DNA from: Sporomusa termitida
GTDB lineage: Bacteria; Bacillota; Negativicutes; Sporomusales; Sporomusaceae
Reading direction: 5' to 3'
Assembly (NCBI RefSeq): GCF_007641255.1
Contig: NZ_CP036259.1
Coordinates: forward strand, 4,652,501-4,716,500
DNA: 64,000 bases
Shown here one piece after another: positions 35,662 to 44,591 of this stretch. The stretch's first letter is position 1; every line of letters begins with the position of its first letter. The notes under the pieces were generated by a model that did no database searches, was not told the origin of the DNA, and saw nothing but the letters and a program-made list of their open reading frames with translations. The position numbers were made by a program, and so were the translations under genes.

Positions 35662-35772
35662 TTAGCAAATTGAGTTACAGTCATCTTCAAAACAGAACAG
35701 TAGTAAAATAATAATGATAATTATGATAAACCAATTACCACCACCACGACCACCGAATCCTCCCCATCCCAT
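35662..35772 (-). CDS. 36-residue Gly-rich membrane microprotein (YjcZ-like)
   Basis: Too short for usual gene calling. ATG 35772 is preceded by AAGGAGG about ten bases upstream. The peptide has a Gly/Trp-rich start (MGWGGFGGRGGGNW), one hydrophobic run of about 12 residues (seven Ile, three Leu) and an acidic, Cys-containing tail (CFEDDCNSIC). This layout is like the tiny YjcZ-type sporulation proteins of sporeformers, but with added Cys. A terminator follows. Expected in a membrane; function unknown. Confidence 0.65.
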   Translation of the reverse strand: MGWGGFGGRGGGNWFIIIIIIILLLFCFEDDCNSIC

Positions 35773-35901
35773 AGAAAAGACCTCCTTTTTTTTTGTGTAG
35801 CGAAGTGATGTACATTATATCTTATGATGCTGGCACAAGATCTGTCACTGGGATGATAGACTGCCCCGCAAAAAAAAGCAAAAAACAAGCCCTGCCTTTA
35901 G

Positions 35902-35933
35902 AAAAAAACAAAAAGCCCCCGCTTGCGAGGGCT
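35902..35933 (-). terminator. Terminator of the charged secreted protein gene
   Basis: Minus-strand AGCCCTCG/CGGGGGCT type stem (35933-35914, one G-U pair) followed by a long T-rich run to 35902. Confidence 0.75.
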
Positions 35934-35942
35934 AAATTAACA

Positions 35943-36320
35943 TTACCGGCGATGGAGAATTCTCTTTATTTCATATACTGCTCTCTTATGCCGTTCTATC
36001 TCACGTTTTTGCCGTTCATGCCAGGCCCTTCTGCTTTCAAAGGGCCGGCGCTTCATTTCGTGTTTATGCCGTTCGTTTTCCCGGCGCAGCCGTTCATTAT
36101 ACTCTCGCCGCCGCTCTCGTTCATACCGCTCCCGTTCGTGCCGGTCCCGTTCGTATCGATGATCCCGGTGGCGGTCATGTCGATCATGACGGGCAAGCTG
36201 TACTATTCGTTGCGCATCATCATTATATAGTGCTGAAGCTTCGGCTACGGTTGCAAACAAACCAAATTGCATGATCCCAGCCAGGGAATAAACAATCGTC
36301 TTCTTAACCAGGATATTCAT
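35943..36320 (-). CDS. Secreted Arg/His/Glu-rich repetitive protein
   Basis: 125 residues from ATG 36320, with GGAGGAGGG upstream (a TTG in the same frame at 36338 is less likely). Signal peptide about 1-27 (VKKTIVYSLAGIMQFGLFATVAEASA). The mature part is nearly all charged: short repeats such as RHDRH, RERYERERR and ERHKHEMKRR. It probably forms a long alpha helix and could bind metals through its many His or bind nucleic acid or cell wall. I do not recognise a family; it recalls RcnB-type charged periplasmic proteins only in composition. Confidence 0.7.
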   Translation of the reverse strand: MNILVKKTIVYSLAGIMQFGLFATVAEASALYNDDAQRIVQLARHDRHDRHRDHRYERDRHERERYERERRREYNERLRRENERHKHEMKRRPFESRRAWHERQKREIERHKRAVYEIKRILHRR

Positions 36321-36429
36321 ATATTGTCCCTCCTCCAATTGCTACTTCAAGCATAATGTGGAAGTGTGACAAAAGAATGACAAAATATAAAAAGCCTCCC
36401 GACAAATGCCGAAAAGCCTTATTTTCTGG

Positions 36430-36505
36430 TGCGCCCGGGAGGACTCGAACCACCGGCTGACGCGGTTTAGGAAACCACCGCTCTATCCACCTGAGCTACG
36501 GGCGC
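36430..36505 (-). tRNA. tRNA-Arg (anticodon CCU)
   Basis: Full cloverleaf on the minus strand: acceptor GCGCCCG/CGGGCGC, D arm AGCTCAGGTGGATAGAGC, anticodon arm GGTTTCCTAAACC, T arm GGTTCGAGTCC, and encoded CCA (36429-36427). The anticodon loop is where the integrative element joins, so the 5' half (36466-36505) is element-supplied. Promoter at 36683-36711; a GU-rich hairpin with TTTTT (36411-36390) lies downstream. Confidence 0.97.
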
Positions 36506-36510
36506 ATGTT
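36466..36510. repeat. attL, 45-bp direct repeat in tRNA-Arg
   Basis: Identical to 47834-47878. It covers the tRNA from the anticodon to the 5' end plus five upstream bases. Homology with the right side goes on to 36726 with gaps and mismatches (last 53 bases about 50 identical to 48028-48080). Confidence 0.93.
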
Positions 36511-36682
36511 ATAAAGTGTTGATTTTGCTGTATTCCTTACCTGCTTATCATAGCCTATTTTTGCTCAAAAACCAACTTTTAATGCACAAATGGAATTCGA
36601 ATGGAATTCAAATTGGCATCGTTTGGAGTAACGGCAAATTGGCATAATTGGCAGGCTCGGCACTATTTGAGATACGATAATT

Positions 36683-36711
36683 AGTATAGCATTTTGGATA
36701 TCAAGTGTCAA
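36683..36711 (-). promoter_or_regulatory. Promoter now driving tRNA-Arg (element copy)
   Basis: Minus-strand perfect TTGACA (36711-36706), 17-bp spacer, TATACT (36688-36683). It lies 178 bp upstream of the tRNA and is a copy of the one at 48037-48065. Confidence 0.75.
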
Positions 36712-36791
36712 TTGTCAGGTAGTGGGAAAAGGAAAAACCAACTAAATCATTATCTGCTTTATGCAATGACATAAATTAATTCTCCAATAAG

Positions 36792-37679
36792 TTATATGCT
36801 ACTTGTGAAAACTTTATAAAAATTGTTACGCATACCCTCTATATCCTTATCACCTGTCAGGCGGCTCAGACAGGCTTGAGAAATAGACATTCCCGCTAAA
36901 CCATGAATTAAAGCAATATAATGGCAATTAAAGGCATCCGTACAACATTCTAAAATCACACTATTTAAATCTTGATTAAACAACTTATAAGGGAATAAAT
37001 GGTTTACTATTTTTTCATAGCTATCAACAGCCTCGACCTCGGCGTCTTTATCCCACATAAATAATAGAAACATAGCTGCCCCCAATCGAAACAGGTATTT
37101 TGAATGCAAATCTGGAAATTCAGCAGCATTCTCTAAAATATATTCATTAACTTGGCAGGTTTCGTAATTAATTACTCCACCTGGCAACAACTTTGGCTCT
37201 CTAATAAATTGAATTTTTAAGTTACCATACTCTTGAGATGGTACGGGCGACATGTTCATCCAGAGACCACCGAACAAAGACACTTTGCAAGAAGGTAAAC
37301 ATGCCTTACCCATAATATAATCCAAATTCTTTTGAAACCAGCTAACATCAGCATTCTCAACCCTGGCTGAATTAAAAGCCATCTTTAGGAGCCAGCGAGT
37401 AACGGTGTGATAATCGTATTTAATCTCAAATTTCATATCCTCGGAAAAGTCCTGTAAAAAGTAAGTTTCTACAAAGTTTTTCCCATAACTATCAAGTGAA
37501 CTAAGTACACCTCCATTACAATTTGGGCAAACATCTTTAATAACTGCTTCGCCAGGATATGCTTTTTTTCGAACGAAATCAAAAGCAAGGTCACATTCAG
37601 GGAAAAGTCTAATTATTCCAGCAGGTATAATGTGTTCTCTAGTAACTTTTGTATCATTATTACAGTATGCACAAATCAT
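36792..37679 (-). CDS. HNH-like nuclease-domain protein
   Basis: 295 residues from ATG 37679 (GGAGGG site ten bases before). The N-terminus has CAYCNNDTKVTREHIIPAGI, then VCPNCNGGVLSSLDSYGKNF: two CxxC zinc knuckles around REH, the layout of HNH/McrA-like nucleases in mobile elements. The remaining 220 residues are helical and not recognised. Last gene of the module KAP NTPase - PD-(D/E)XK-like - HNH, 63 bp after the second. As cargo of an integrated island it is probably a DNA- or RNA-cutting effector, but that is inference. Confidence 0.7.
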   Translation of the reverse strand: MICAYCNNDTKVTREHIIPAGIIRLFPECDLAFDFVRKKAYPGEAVIKDVCPNCNGGVLSSLDSYGKNFVETYFLQDFSEDMKFEIKYDYHTVTRWLLKMAFNSARVENADVSWFQKNLDYIMGKACLPSCKVSLFGGLWMNMSPVPSQEYGNLKIQFIREPKLLPGGVINYETCQVNEYILENAAEFPDLHSKYLFRLGAAMFLLFMWDKDAEVEAVDSYEKIVNHLFPYKLFNQDLNSVILECCTDAFNCHYIALIHGLAGMSISQACLSRLTGDKDIEGMRNNFYKVFTSSI

Positions 37680-37742
37680 TTGAAAGTCCCTCCAACCCAA
37701 CATCCAGTGACGTCCATTGTAAGTAACGGAAAAGCTTTACTG

Positions 37743-38217
37743 TTAATTCTCAATAAATGTTGTAACCCATTCAATTATACTGTCTGGCAAGTCATGAATG
37801 TCCATTATGTCTTCCCTATTATATATCGCTCGTTGAATGTTGTTCTGTTGCCCAGCCTTGATATCACCACCAGAAATATGCTTAGAAATTTCATTAGTAT
37901 TGAGGAAATACGCATACCCATCCTCATGAGCCAGCACCCATTTAAGATACTTGCAGAAGTATAGCGGTTTCTTCTGCAGGATTTCTGGCTGAAAAACCAT
38001 CTCCAATACCATCTCCGATACCTACCCTATTTTTTGACCTAGTGAAATATTTTAGCTCTAAAAACAGAGCTATTGGAGCTTCTGTGTTTTCAATACATAG
38101 GATAACGTCTGCAACATTTTTGCTTTCCAAAACTATTAATGATAAGCCTCTGCCTTTTACTAATCCATCAATATTCGTTATGAGCCAACCTCTAAAATCC
38201 TCTTCATTAATAAACAT
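37743..38217 (-). pseudogene. Small PD-(D/E)XK-nuclease-like protein, frameshifted
   Basis: Two frames join into about 157 residues. The first (ATG 38217, AGGAG site) gives MFINEEDFRGWLITNIDGL ... ADVILCIENTEAPIALFLELKYF, in which Asp followed by ELK resembles the PD-(D/E)XK core. The second gives FQPEILQKKPLYFCKYLKWVLAHEDGYAYFLN to the stop at 37743. The break is at a run of five A (37992-37996, plus strand) next to the repeat coding GIGDGIGDG. Removing one A restores one frame, so it may be a sequencing error. It starts 17 bp after the KAP gene. Confidence 0.6.
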
Positions 38218-38233
38218 AACTTCTCCTATCCAT

Positions 38234-40903
38234 TTATCTGCTAACATCCCCAAATTTTCCCCAAGGACTTAAATTCTTACCTTTTAGTGCATCCTCAAAC
38301 ATATTCAAAATCTTTATTTGCTCCTCGTTAATAACATCTCGGTTAATTTTTTCCACGCGTTTACAAAACAAATCAAAATTTCCATTAAGAAGCCTTTTGA
38401 TATCAGCTAAATCATAATATACAATTTCTGTATATCCATAGTTTGAGCCTGCTTGTGTTCGTCCAGTATTTATATATAATCCAATAAAATTTATAAGGAA
38501 ACTATCTTCTACTATTTTCTCTTCAAGATATTGGTTTACTTCCTCTTTTCTTCCCCAAACATTAGCCCATGTTTTCCAAACGTGCAGTAACATTCTCAAT
38601 TGTCTATGTTCTTCTAGCCTTCGGGATGTTGACCACTCCCGAATTTTTGATAAACCTTTTTGTTCTAGCAAATCTAAGTCTTGAGTTGAAAAAGTCCGAT
38701 ATTCCTCTGGTTCTGGGTTTTTCTTCAACCCATATCTTCCATGCTCTTGGTCATATAGATAGATATCATAAATAAGGGGATATAAGCTATTATTCACTTT
38801 ATCCGAAATACTTAAGAATAATTGTCCTCTATCTAGTTGATTAGAAAATCTTTTACATAACTGATAAGTAATTCTTGCAATTTTTAATTCCGTAACTATT
38901 AAATCTGAACTATAACTATTAGGGAACTTATCTCCTTCATCTAGCAGAACAGTTAAAACAGTATTTATAGTAGAAGTAGGTACTTTATTCTCTAAAGAGG
39001 TATAATTTTGAAACACCTCTAAAAATCGAAGTATTCTTCCATCTTCAATTAAATCGTTTATATATTTTCTAAATAAAATTTCATCATGTAAGGCTTGTAA
39101 TATACTATCAATTTCAAAAGGAGATATATCATCCTTAGAGATATCTAACTGGAAATATAATTGAAATCTTTCAGGGTGACAAATACGGTTTTCCGTAAAC
39201 CATTCATTTAATGAACCAATTCCATAAAAATTATTATCATAAACACTTTCAAGTTTAGGAAATAATCTTTTTAATAAAGCTAATATGTTATATTTTGATT
39301 GCTTTACCGCATCATCAATAATAGTACGTATTCTCCGTTGTTCTTCTTCTTTATGTTGCAAATCTTCTTTCGCTATACCTGCTAGTAAGTTTATATTATC
39401 CCGAATAATACAGTATGTGGTGTAGTCAAAGACCTTTATTGCAATAATAGCCAGTAAATCAATAGTATTAACTTGATTTTTCGTCAAGCTGAACTGAAAT
39501 CGTAGAGAATTCATATATCTATTTACATCTCGAATATTAAAAAAGAAATCTTTAAAGCCATCATACCAAATATTCATCCACCGCATTTGGTCAATTGTAG
39601 AATTAGCAAATATTCCATTAAGATTATCATTCAGTTTAAAATAAACATTTTCTAATTTGACTGCTGGAATATCTAAATCCACTTGTATGATTTTTTCTAA
39701 ATACTTTTCACCATCTATTTGCTGACCAGTTCCCTGCTCCGAGCATAAACTGTTTATAACCACTTTTTTATCAAAAGATAATACATATATAGTATTGGTG
39801 AAATTTGCTATTGATTTTACTAACTGAAAGACTTGACGTACTTCAATATTTGTTAAACGGTCTATATCATCAACTATTACAATTATCTTCCCTGAATATT
39901 CACCTATAGCTTTATCAAGCTGACTTCTTGTTTCCTTCAAGCTGTTTACATGATTGTTTGCAATTAATCCTCCTAGGTTTTTTATGAACTTTGAAAAATC
40001 TACAACGGGTGTAGTTAAAGCTGTTGATGTTAATACTTGCCCTAATAAAGTTGAGTAAGCATCCAATTTATCACTAATATTTTTTGAACCTAGATATGTA
40101 TTTGAACTCTTAATAGCGTCTGATAAAATTTTAAAGAATTGCTCTATCAACTGGTTTGGGTCTGAAAAATTCCATGGATTAAATTCAACTACACAAGGTT
40201 TGATAAGTTTATCTTTATAATAGTTATTTATATATTCTACAGACATATTTACAACTGACGATTTCCCAGAACCCCATTCCCCAGTTATCCCAATGGCAAG
40301 GCTATTACTATCTGTATAACCAATAATTGCCTTAGCTATTGCTTCTGAGAACTCCTTTCTGTCAAGTTCATCTTCACTTGTCGATTTTATTGGAACATCT
40401 GTTTTAAACATCTCTAACGAAGTACTACTATTCGTGTATAGGTCTTTCAATTTATTGAAATAGGCTACTTTCATTTTGGCTATTATCCAACGAAGAAAAA
40501 ACAAAATACTAAAGAATAAAATGGCTAAAATTAACTGATTTAATTTGAATCCAACGTAGCCACCTGAAAAATAAGCAATAGCCGAATATACTAGAAACCC
40601 AATTGGGATGAGTAATATAAAATAATCAATCAGAACAAAAGGCTTAATTGAAAGTAATCTAAATAATAAAAGAACAACTCCGACTAATCCTATTGCCCAT
40701 ACAAATACAATAGGATTAGTCATTAGCTCTGATAACTTTGGTATCTGCTCTGAAGATAATATAACTCGCCTATCGATATAAGCAAAAGCAATTACAACGA
40801 TAATTCCTATTCCCCAGATTAATTGATACACATTCAGATATTTATATAAAGCGGATAGATTTCTGCAAAGTTGAATAAATTTTAACTCAAACCATTTTTT
40901 CAT
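38234..40903 (-). CDS. KAP-family P-loop NTPase with membrane helices
   Basis: 889 residues. Four membrane helices in the first 150 residues (about 28-45, 66-84, 93-112, 125-142) then a P-loop domain: Walker A GITGEWGSGKSSVVN near 208, the KAP feature FNPWNFSDPNQL, and Walker B IIVIVDDIDRL with the following NIEVRQVFQLVKSIANF near 345. The long C-terminal half (about 480-889) is helical and unrecognised. KAP NTPases include PifA, the F-plasmid phage-exclusion protein, and are often membrane linked. Next to a small nuclease-like protein and an HNH protein, an abortive-infection or exclusion role is probable. RBS AGGGGTG before the ATG. Confidence 0.85.
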   Translation of the reverse strand: MKKWFELKFIQLCRNLSALYKYLNVYQLIWGIGIIVVIAFAYIDRRVILSSEQIPKLSELMTNPIVFVWAIGLVGVVLLLFRLLSIKPFVLIDYFILLIPIGFLVYSAIAYFSGGYVGFKLNQLILAILFFSILFFLRWIIAKMKVAYFNKLKDLYTNSSTSLEMFKTDVPIKSTSEDELDRKEFSEAIAKAIIGYTDSNSLAIGITGEWGSGKSSVVNMSVEYINNYYKDKLIKPCVVEFNPWNFSDPNQLIEQFFKILSDAIKSSNTYLGSKNISDKLDAYSTLLGQVLTSTALTTPVVDFSKFIKNLGGLIANNHVNSLKETRSQLDKAIGEYSGKIIVIVDDIDRLTNIEVRQVFQLVKSIANFTNTIYVLSFDKKVVINSLCSEQGTGQQIDGEKYLEKIIQVDLDIPAVKLENVYFKLNDNLNGIFANSTIDQMRWMNIWYDGFKDFFFNIRDVNRYMNSLRFQFSLTKNQVNTIDLLAIIAIKVFDYTTYCIIRDNINLLAGIAKEDLQHKEEEQRRIRTIIDDAVKQSKYNILALLKRLFPKLESVYDNNFYGIGSLNEWFTENRICHPERFQLYFQLDISKDDISPFEIDSILQALHDEILFRKYINDLIEDGRILRFLEVFQNYTSLENKVPTSTINTVLTVLLDEGDKFPNSYSSDLIVTELKIARITYQLCKRFSNQLDRGQLFLSISDKVNNSLYPLIYDIYLYDQEHGRYGLKKNPEPEEYRTFSTQDLDLLEQKGLSKIREWSTSRRLEEHRQLRMLLHVWKTWANVWGRKEEVNQYLEEKIVEDSFLINFIGLYINTGRTQAGSNYGYTEIVYYDLADIKRLLNGNFDLFCKRVEKINRDVINEEQIKILNMFEDALKGKNLSPWGKFGDVSR

Positions 40904-40941
40904 AATATCACCCCTTTTAGAAAAGCGTCCTTATAAACAAC

Positions 40942-40965
40942 AAAACGGAACTATATGTACCGTTT
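40942..40965 (-). terminator. Hairpin between the DUF4062 and KAP genes
   Basis: AAAACGG (40942-40948)/CCGTTTT (40959-40965) with an 11-base loop; on the minus strand the right arm is followed by a T-rich tail. It would split the cargo into two transcripts. Confidence 0.5.
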
Positions 40966-41006
40966 TTGTATTTTACCTAATACTAGTCGTTTTAGCTGAA
41001 TTTTAA

Positions 41007-42383
41007 TCATATTTCTAACTGTTTATCATCATTACTGTTCTGAACTATTGTAATAGGTAAGCTATATGTTTGTGGCTCGGAATATTCTTCACATATTATA
41101 GTTACTTGTACCTCAAATTTTCCAGGTTGAAATGGAATTAACACGAATTCCCCAATTGTTCGTGTTTTTGTATGCATAAGTGTATCTAGTTGTATCGAGA
41201 CTTTATTTTGTTGAATATCTATGGAATAATCTCTATTAATATTCATAGCTAATAATTTATTTGACGTGTTAGACAAATTATAACTTGGCAAGGTTATATT
41301 GCTATGTTGTTGCAACATTAACCAAGAAGGTCCAGAAAGTCTTTTCTCGCGTTCTTTTTTATATTTCCGCTCACCTTTTTCTATAGGATTTTCAGGCATA
41401 ATATTCTCGGGAAATTCCCAGTCTTCAACATCTTCTTTCTCAGCCACAATTACACCTTGAGGTAAGATTATGTCTACAAATATTTCATTCGCTTTACTTT
41501 TCCCATGGTTTGAAATCGCAATAGAAAAATATGTCGGATTATTTTTGGCTATATAATATTCCGTTATTTTCTGATTATAACTATCTATTTCTTCTTGAGA
41601 TGGAAATTCTGCATTATTGTATTTATCAATATCCTCTTGAGCAACGTATTTAGTAAGATGGCTGGGAACATCGTCCATGTTTAATGGTTTAGGGTACTCT
41701 ACCAGTGGCAACTGCAAGTTTTTACAAATGACATTAGTCAAATCATCCTTCGTAAAGCAAACATCAATTTCAGGTGCTTTTTCTCCCACTTGTTTTTTCA
41801 ACTCATCTAAGGCTTCACGCAAATCTCTGTTTTCTTTACTTAAAGCAGTTAATTCATTTGTCATTTCTGGCGAAATAGCTTTATCGGCTCTAACCCATCC
41901 AATACCTGGTTTTTTCCCAAATGTTTTTGTTAAAGCAACTGCAACTTTTCCACCTAAATCATCTATATTCTTCCATGTATCACGCATCTTATTAGCTTCA
42001 GCTTTTATAATAAATCTATTAAGTTTTTCTATCTTTTCAGCTTCGCTATCACGTTCGTCTGGTTTTGTAGCAACATTTCGGTCACGAATAAATGCCAAAA
42101 TAGGTATGCCCTTTGATTTTGCATAGTCATATTCCTTTTCAGTATAACTAATGCCTTCAGCAGTTTCAGAACCATATCTATGACCTATGATAATAACATA
42201 ATAGTCACTTTGGTCTATTGTATCTTTTATAACTTGCCATTGGTCATCATCAGCAGCACTAAACATTTCCATTCCAATTGGAAAATGGTACATACTAAGA
42301 ACAGTTTCAATAACCTTTTCTCTGGCTTTAACTAAATCGTTGTATGTCGAGCTAATAAATATTTGATATTTCTTTTCAGACAC
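41007..42383 (-). CDS. DUF4062-domain protein
   Basis: 458 residues. The first 95 residues are DUF4062: YQIFISSTYNDLVKAREKVIETVLSM, MEMFSAADDDQWQVIKDTIDQSDYYVIIIGHRYGS, and YTEKEYDYAKSKGIPILAFI. This fold is a sensor or effector-like module found fused to many signalling and NLR-like proteins. A coiled coil follows (about 180-205) and then a beta-rich C-terminal region (about 280-450) not recognised. Cytoplasmic. It lies between the 176-residue gene and KAP in the same direction. I cannot say whether it belongs with the SIR2-like or with the KAP module. Confidence 0.75.
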   Translation of the reverse strand: MSEKKYQIFISSTYNDLVKAREKVIETVLSMYHFPIGMEMFSAADDDQWQVIKDTIDQSDYYVIIIGHRYGSETAEGISYTEKEYDYAKSKGIPILAFIRDRNVATKPDERDSEAEKIEKLNRFIIKAEANKMRDTWKNIDDLGGKVAVALTKTFGKKPGIGWVRADKAISPEMTNELTALSKENRDLREALDELKKQVGEKAPEIDVCFTKDDLTNVICKNLQLPLVEYPKPLNMDDVPSHLTKYVAQEDIDKYNNAEFPSQEEIDSYNQKITEYYIAKNNPTYFSIAISNHGKSKANEIFVDIILPQGVIVAEKEDVEDWEFPENIMPENPIEKGERKYKKEREKRLSGPSWLMLQQHSNITLPSYNLSNTSNKLLAMNINRDYSIDIQQNKVSIQLDTLMHTKTRTIGEFVLIPFQPGKFEVQVTIICEEYSEPQTYSLPITIVQNSNDDKQLEI

Positions 42384-42469
42384 ATTATCACCTTCAATCC
42401 GATGCTACTATTTCCTATGAACATATCATACTGCTATAAAAATCATATAATCACAATACCTTTTGCTAT

Positions 42470-43000
42470 TTACACATATAGATAGTCTCCATTGGGGGTA
42501 TGAGTAAACGAATATCCATACTCCCTAGATAATTTATTCCATATCGCCAGAACTTGTCTCTTATGCTCGTTAGTCCAATCTGGATAATTACTCGACAATA
42601 TCATAAGTACATTTTGAAATTCCGTAATTATCTCTTGTCCTCTGTTTTCAGGACATAAACTGTTAATAAAAAACTCCTCCAGTTTTAACCCTATAACTAT
42701 TCCGATTATTTTAGCATGTTGGATAAGTATAGTCCAAAATAAAAAGGCAGCATTAAATGCTAAATCATATAATGTTTGTTTGCCATCAAGAAAATCACTC
42801 TTTATGGTTTCGACATAATTAAACATTTGTGCCAAGTTTTCTTTGGTACTTTTTATTTCAAAATCTAGTGCTTTTTCACTCATCCATTTTGCTGAATGTA
42901 TGCAAGCTGCAAGTTCACTAAATAAAATATCAATATTATAAAAAAATGCAGGCTCAATTATTTTACTTTCTTTTTCTTTTTGTGTGCATATAACGTACAT
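42470..43000 (-). CDS. Hypothetical protein of the island
   Basis: 176 residues, not recognised. Mostly helical, with a more hydrophobic part (about 83-112; AFNAAFLFWTILIQHAKIIGIVIGLKLEEFF), which could be one membrane helix or a protein core. No catalytic motif, signal peptide or zinc pattern is clear. It lies 60 bp after the SIR2-like gene and 86 bp before the DUF4062 gene, so co-expression with one of them is likely. Start is uncertain because no strong ribosome site is seen. Confidence 0.55.
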   Translation of the reverse strand: MYVICTQKEKESKIIEPAFFYNIDILFSELAACIHSAKWMSEKALDFEIKSTKENLAQMFNYVETIKSDFLDGKQTLYDLAFNAAFLFWTILIQHAKIIGIVIGLKLEEFFINSLCPENRGQEIITEFQNVLMILSSNYPDWTNEHKRQVLAIWNKLSREYGYSFTHTPNGDYLYV

Positions 43001-43060
43001 AAAACATTAAGATAGTCAAAATATTTATTGTCAAATAATAGTTTAATTGAAATCGGTAAG

Positions 43061-44387
43061 TTATTCTTCAAACCTTTTATCCCCCCACCATACATCACGG
43101 TCCATGTCAATATCATCTGCAATTAAATGAATAAATCCCTTTTTATTTATATCAATTGGCATCGTGTGTTTATCTAATATGTTTGCAATACGCTCATACT
43201 GCAATTTACTTAATGCATTATGTACACTTTGCAAAAAGTCATCACTATTTTTATGAATATTATAGACTTGTAGTAAAATATCTTTATATTCCATATAACA
43301 CAAATCAAGCATATGTCTAATGATTTTTTCATTACTACGTATACCTGACTTTTTTAACCATCTAATATATTGTTCAGCAGTAAAAAAACACTCTTTACTA
43401 TAATCTATTCTTTTATCATCTATATTCTCAAGTCTCATTTTTTGGCAAAATAAGTTTTTTTCTAATTCCCTTTTTTCCATTGTGTTAGGTAGGCTATCGA
43501 TTAATCCATCAATGAAGTCTTCCGCAAGTTCTTCTGCTGGGGCATCTGTAGAAGAAGCAATATCATGCAAAATTTTTCGTATCTCATTTGCATGAGAAGA
43601 AGCTTCACTATTATAGCTTATGGTTTCTATGTTATAACTTTTCTTTAAATATATAATCTGCTCATCACTTGGATTATTTAGTACAATATAATGCTTAGAA
43701 TTAAAATATTCATTATGCTCTTTTATGATATTTTGAATAAATACATCATTAAAAGAGAAGCCCATAAATAAAAACGTTTTAGTTCCTGTAAAAAGTGAGA
43801 ACAGGGTTTTATATTTATTATCACTATAAAGTTCTCGATATTTATCATTGCTTATAACAATGCTACTAGTATCTGAAATATTACCATGAAGATGAAATAT
43901 CCTGACTTTATCTTTTTCAGTTAAAATTCTTTGAGTACTTTCATTTGATATCTGTCAAATTAACAGGAATAAGGTTCGATTTTATAAAATTATTAAGAAT
44001 ATGGTCATAGTTCGTTGTAATATAATTAGTAAAATTCATATTACCTAAATCCGCGTAATTATGTTCCGCGTTAGCAATACTTAAATTTATACTTTTATTC
44101 ACTTTATCAACTATATACTCCTGGATGTCTTGTTCAGACCGTCCTAGGTATTTCTTGAAAATATCAACGGCTTCCCAATACTCATATTTATTTAAATGAA
44201 ATTCAAGAAGCGTATTTAGTGGTAATTCTTCCTTACTGTTAATATCCATAGCTATTGCCATATCTCTAATAAGGCAACCCCAATCGGGAACACGAAATGC
44301 TACCGATAACCCTGCACCTATAAACGGTACTAGATTACCTTCATGATAAAGCTTTCTTAAACTATTAATATAAACTCTATTACTCAT
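43061..44387 (-). pseudogene. SIR2-like protein, frameshifted
   Basis: N-terminal frame (ATG 44387, GAGGAG site) gives LVPFIGAGLSVAFRVPDW and NYITTNYDHILNNF, the NAD-binding start of SIR2-like proteins of defence systems. It stops at 43941. The second frame continues at once: ISNESTQRILTEKDKVRIFHLHGNIS (catalytic-type His), then FLFMGFSFNDVF and a helical C-terminal half to 43061. A single missing base near 43944-43955 explains the break. Whole product about 440 residues. Intact relatives are NAD+-degrading abortive-infection effectors. Here it is either inactivated or mis-sequenced. Confidence 0.75.
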
Positions 44388-44548
44388 AAATTACTCCTCT
44401 AAGTTACCAGAATTATTTTTCTGAATTTTAATTCTGCTTATATTCAGGAAAGTCCTTCCATTTAAGGTCAAAATTCAACATTTTAACCATTGTTCACTTG
44501 ATTGTTTTTCGGTGAATTATTGCTGCCATTTCTCTCATAAAAGGTGTA

Positions 44549-44568
44549 AAATACTTGGACCAGTATTT
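44549..44568. promoter_or_regulatory. Palindrome upstream of the recombinase
   Basis: AAATACT (44549-44555)-N6-AGTATTT (44562-44568), 23 bases before the start codon, overlapping where a ribosome site and promoter should be. May be an operator, but no repressor gene is visible in the element. Confidence 0.4.
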
Positions 44569-44591
44569 ACCCCTTAGAAAGGTGGTCCACT

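Noticed and set aside
38000-38030. CRISPR or tandem array in the GIGDGIGDG-coding repeat
   Set aside because: Only two short coding units; no spaced repeats anywhere in the window.
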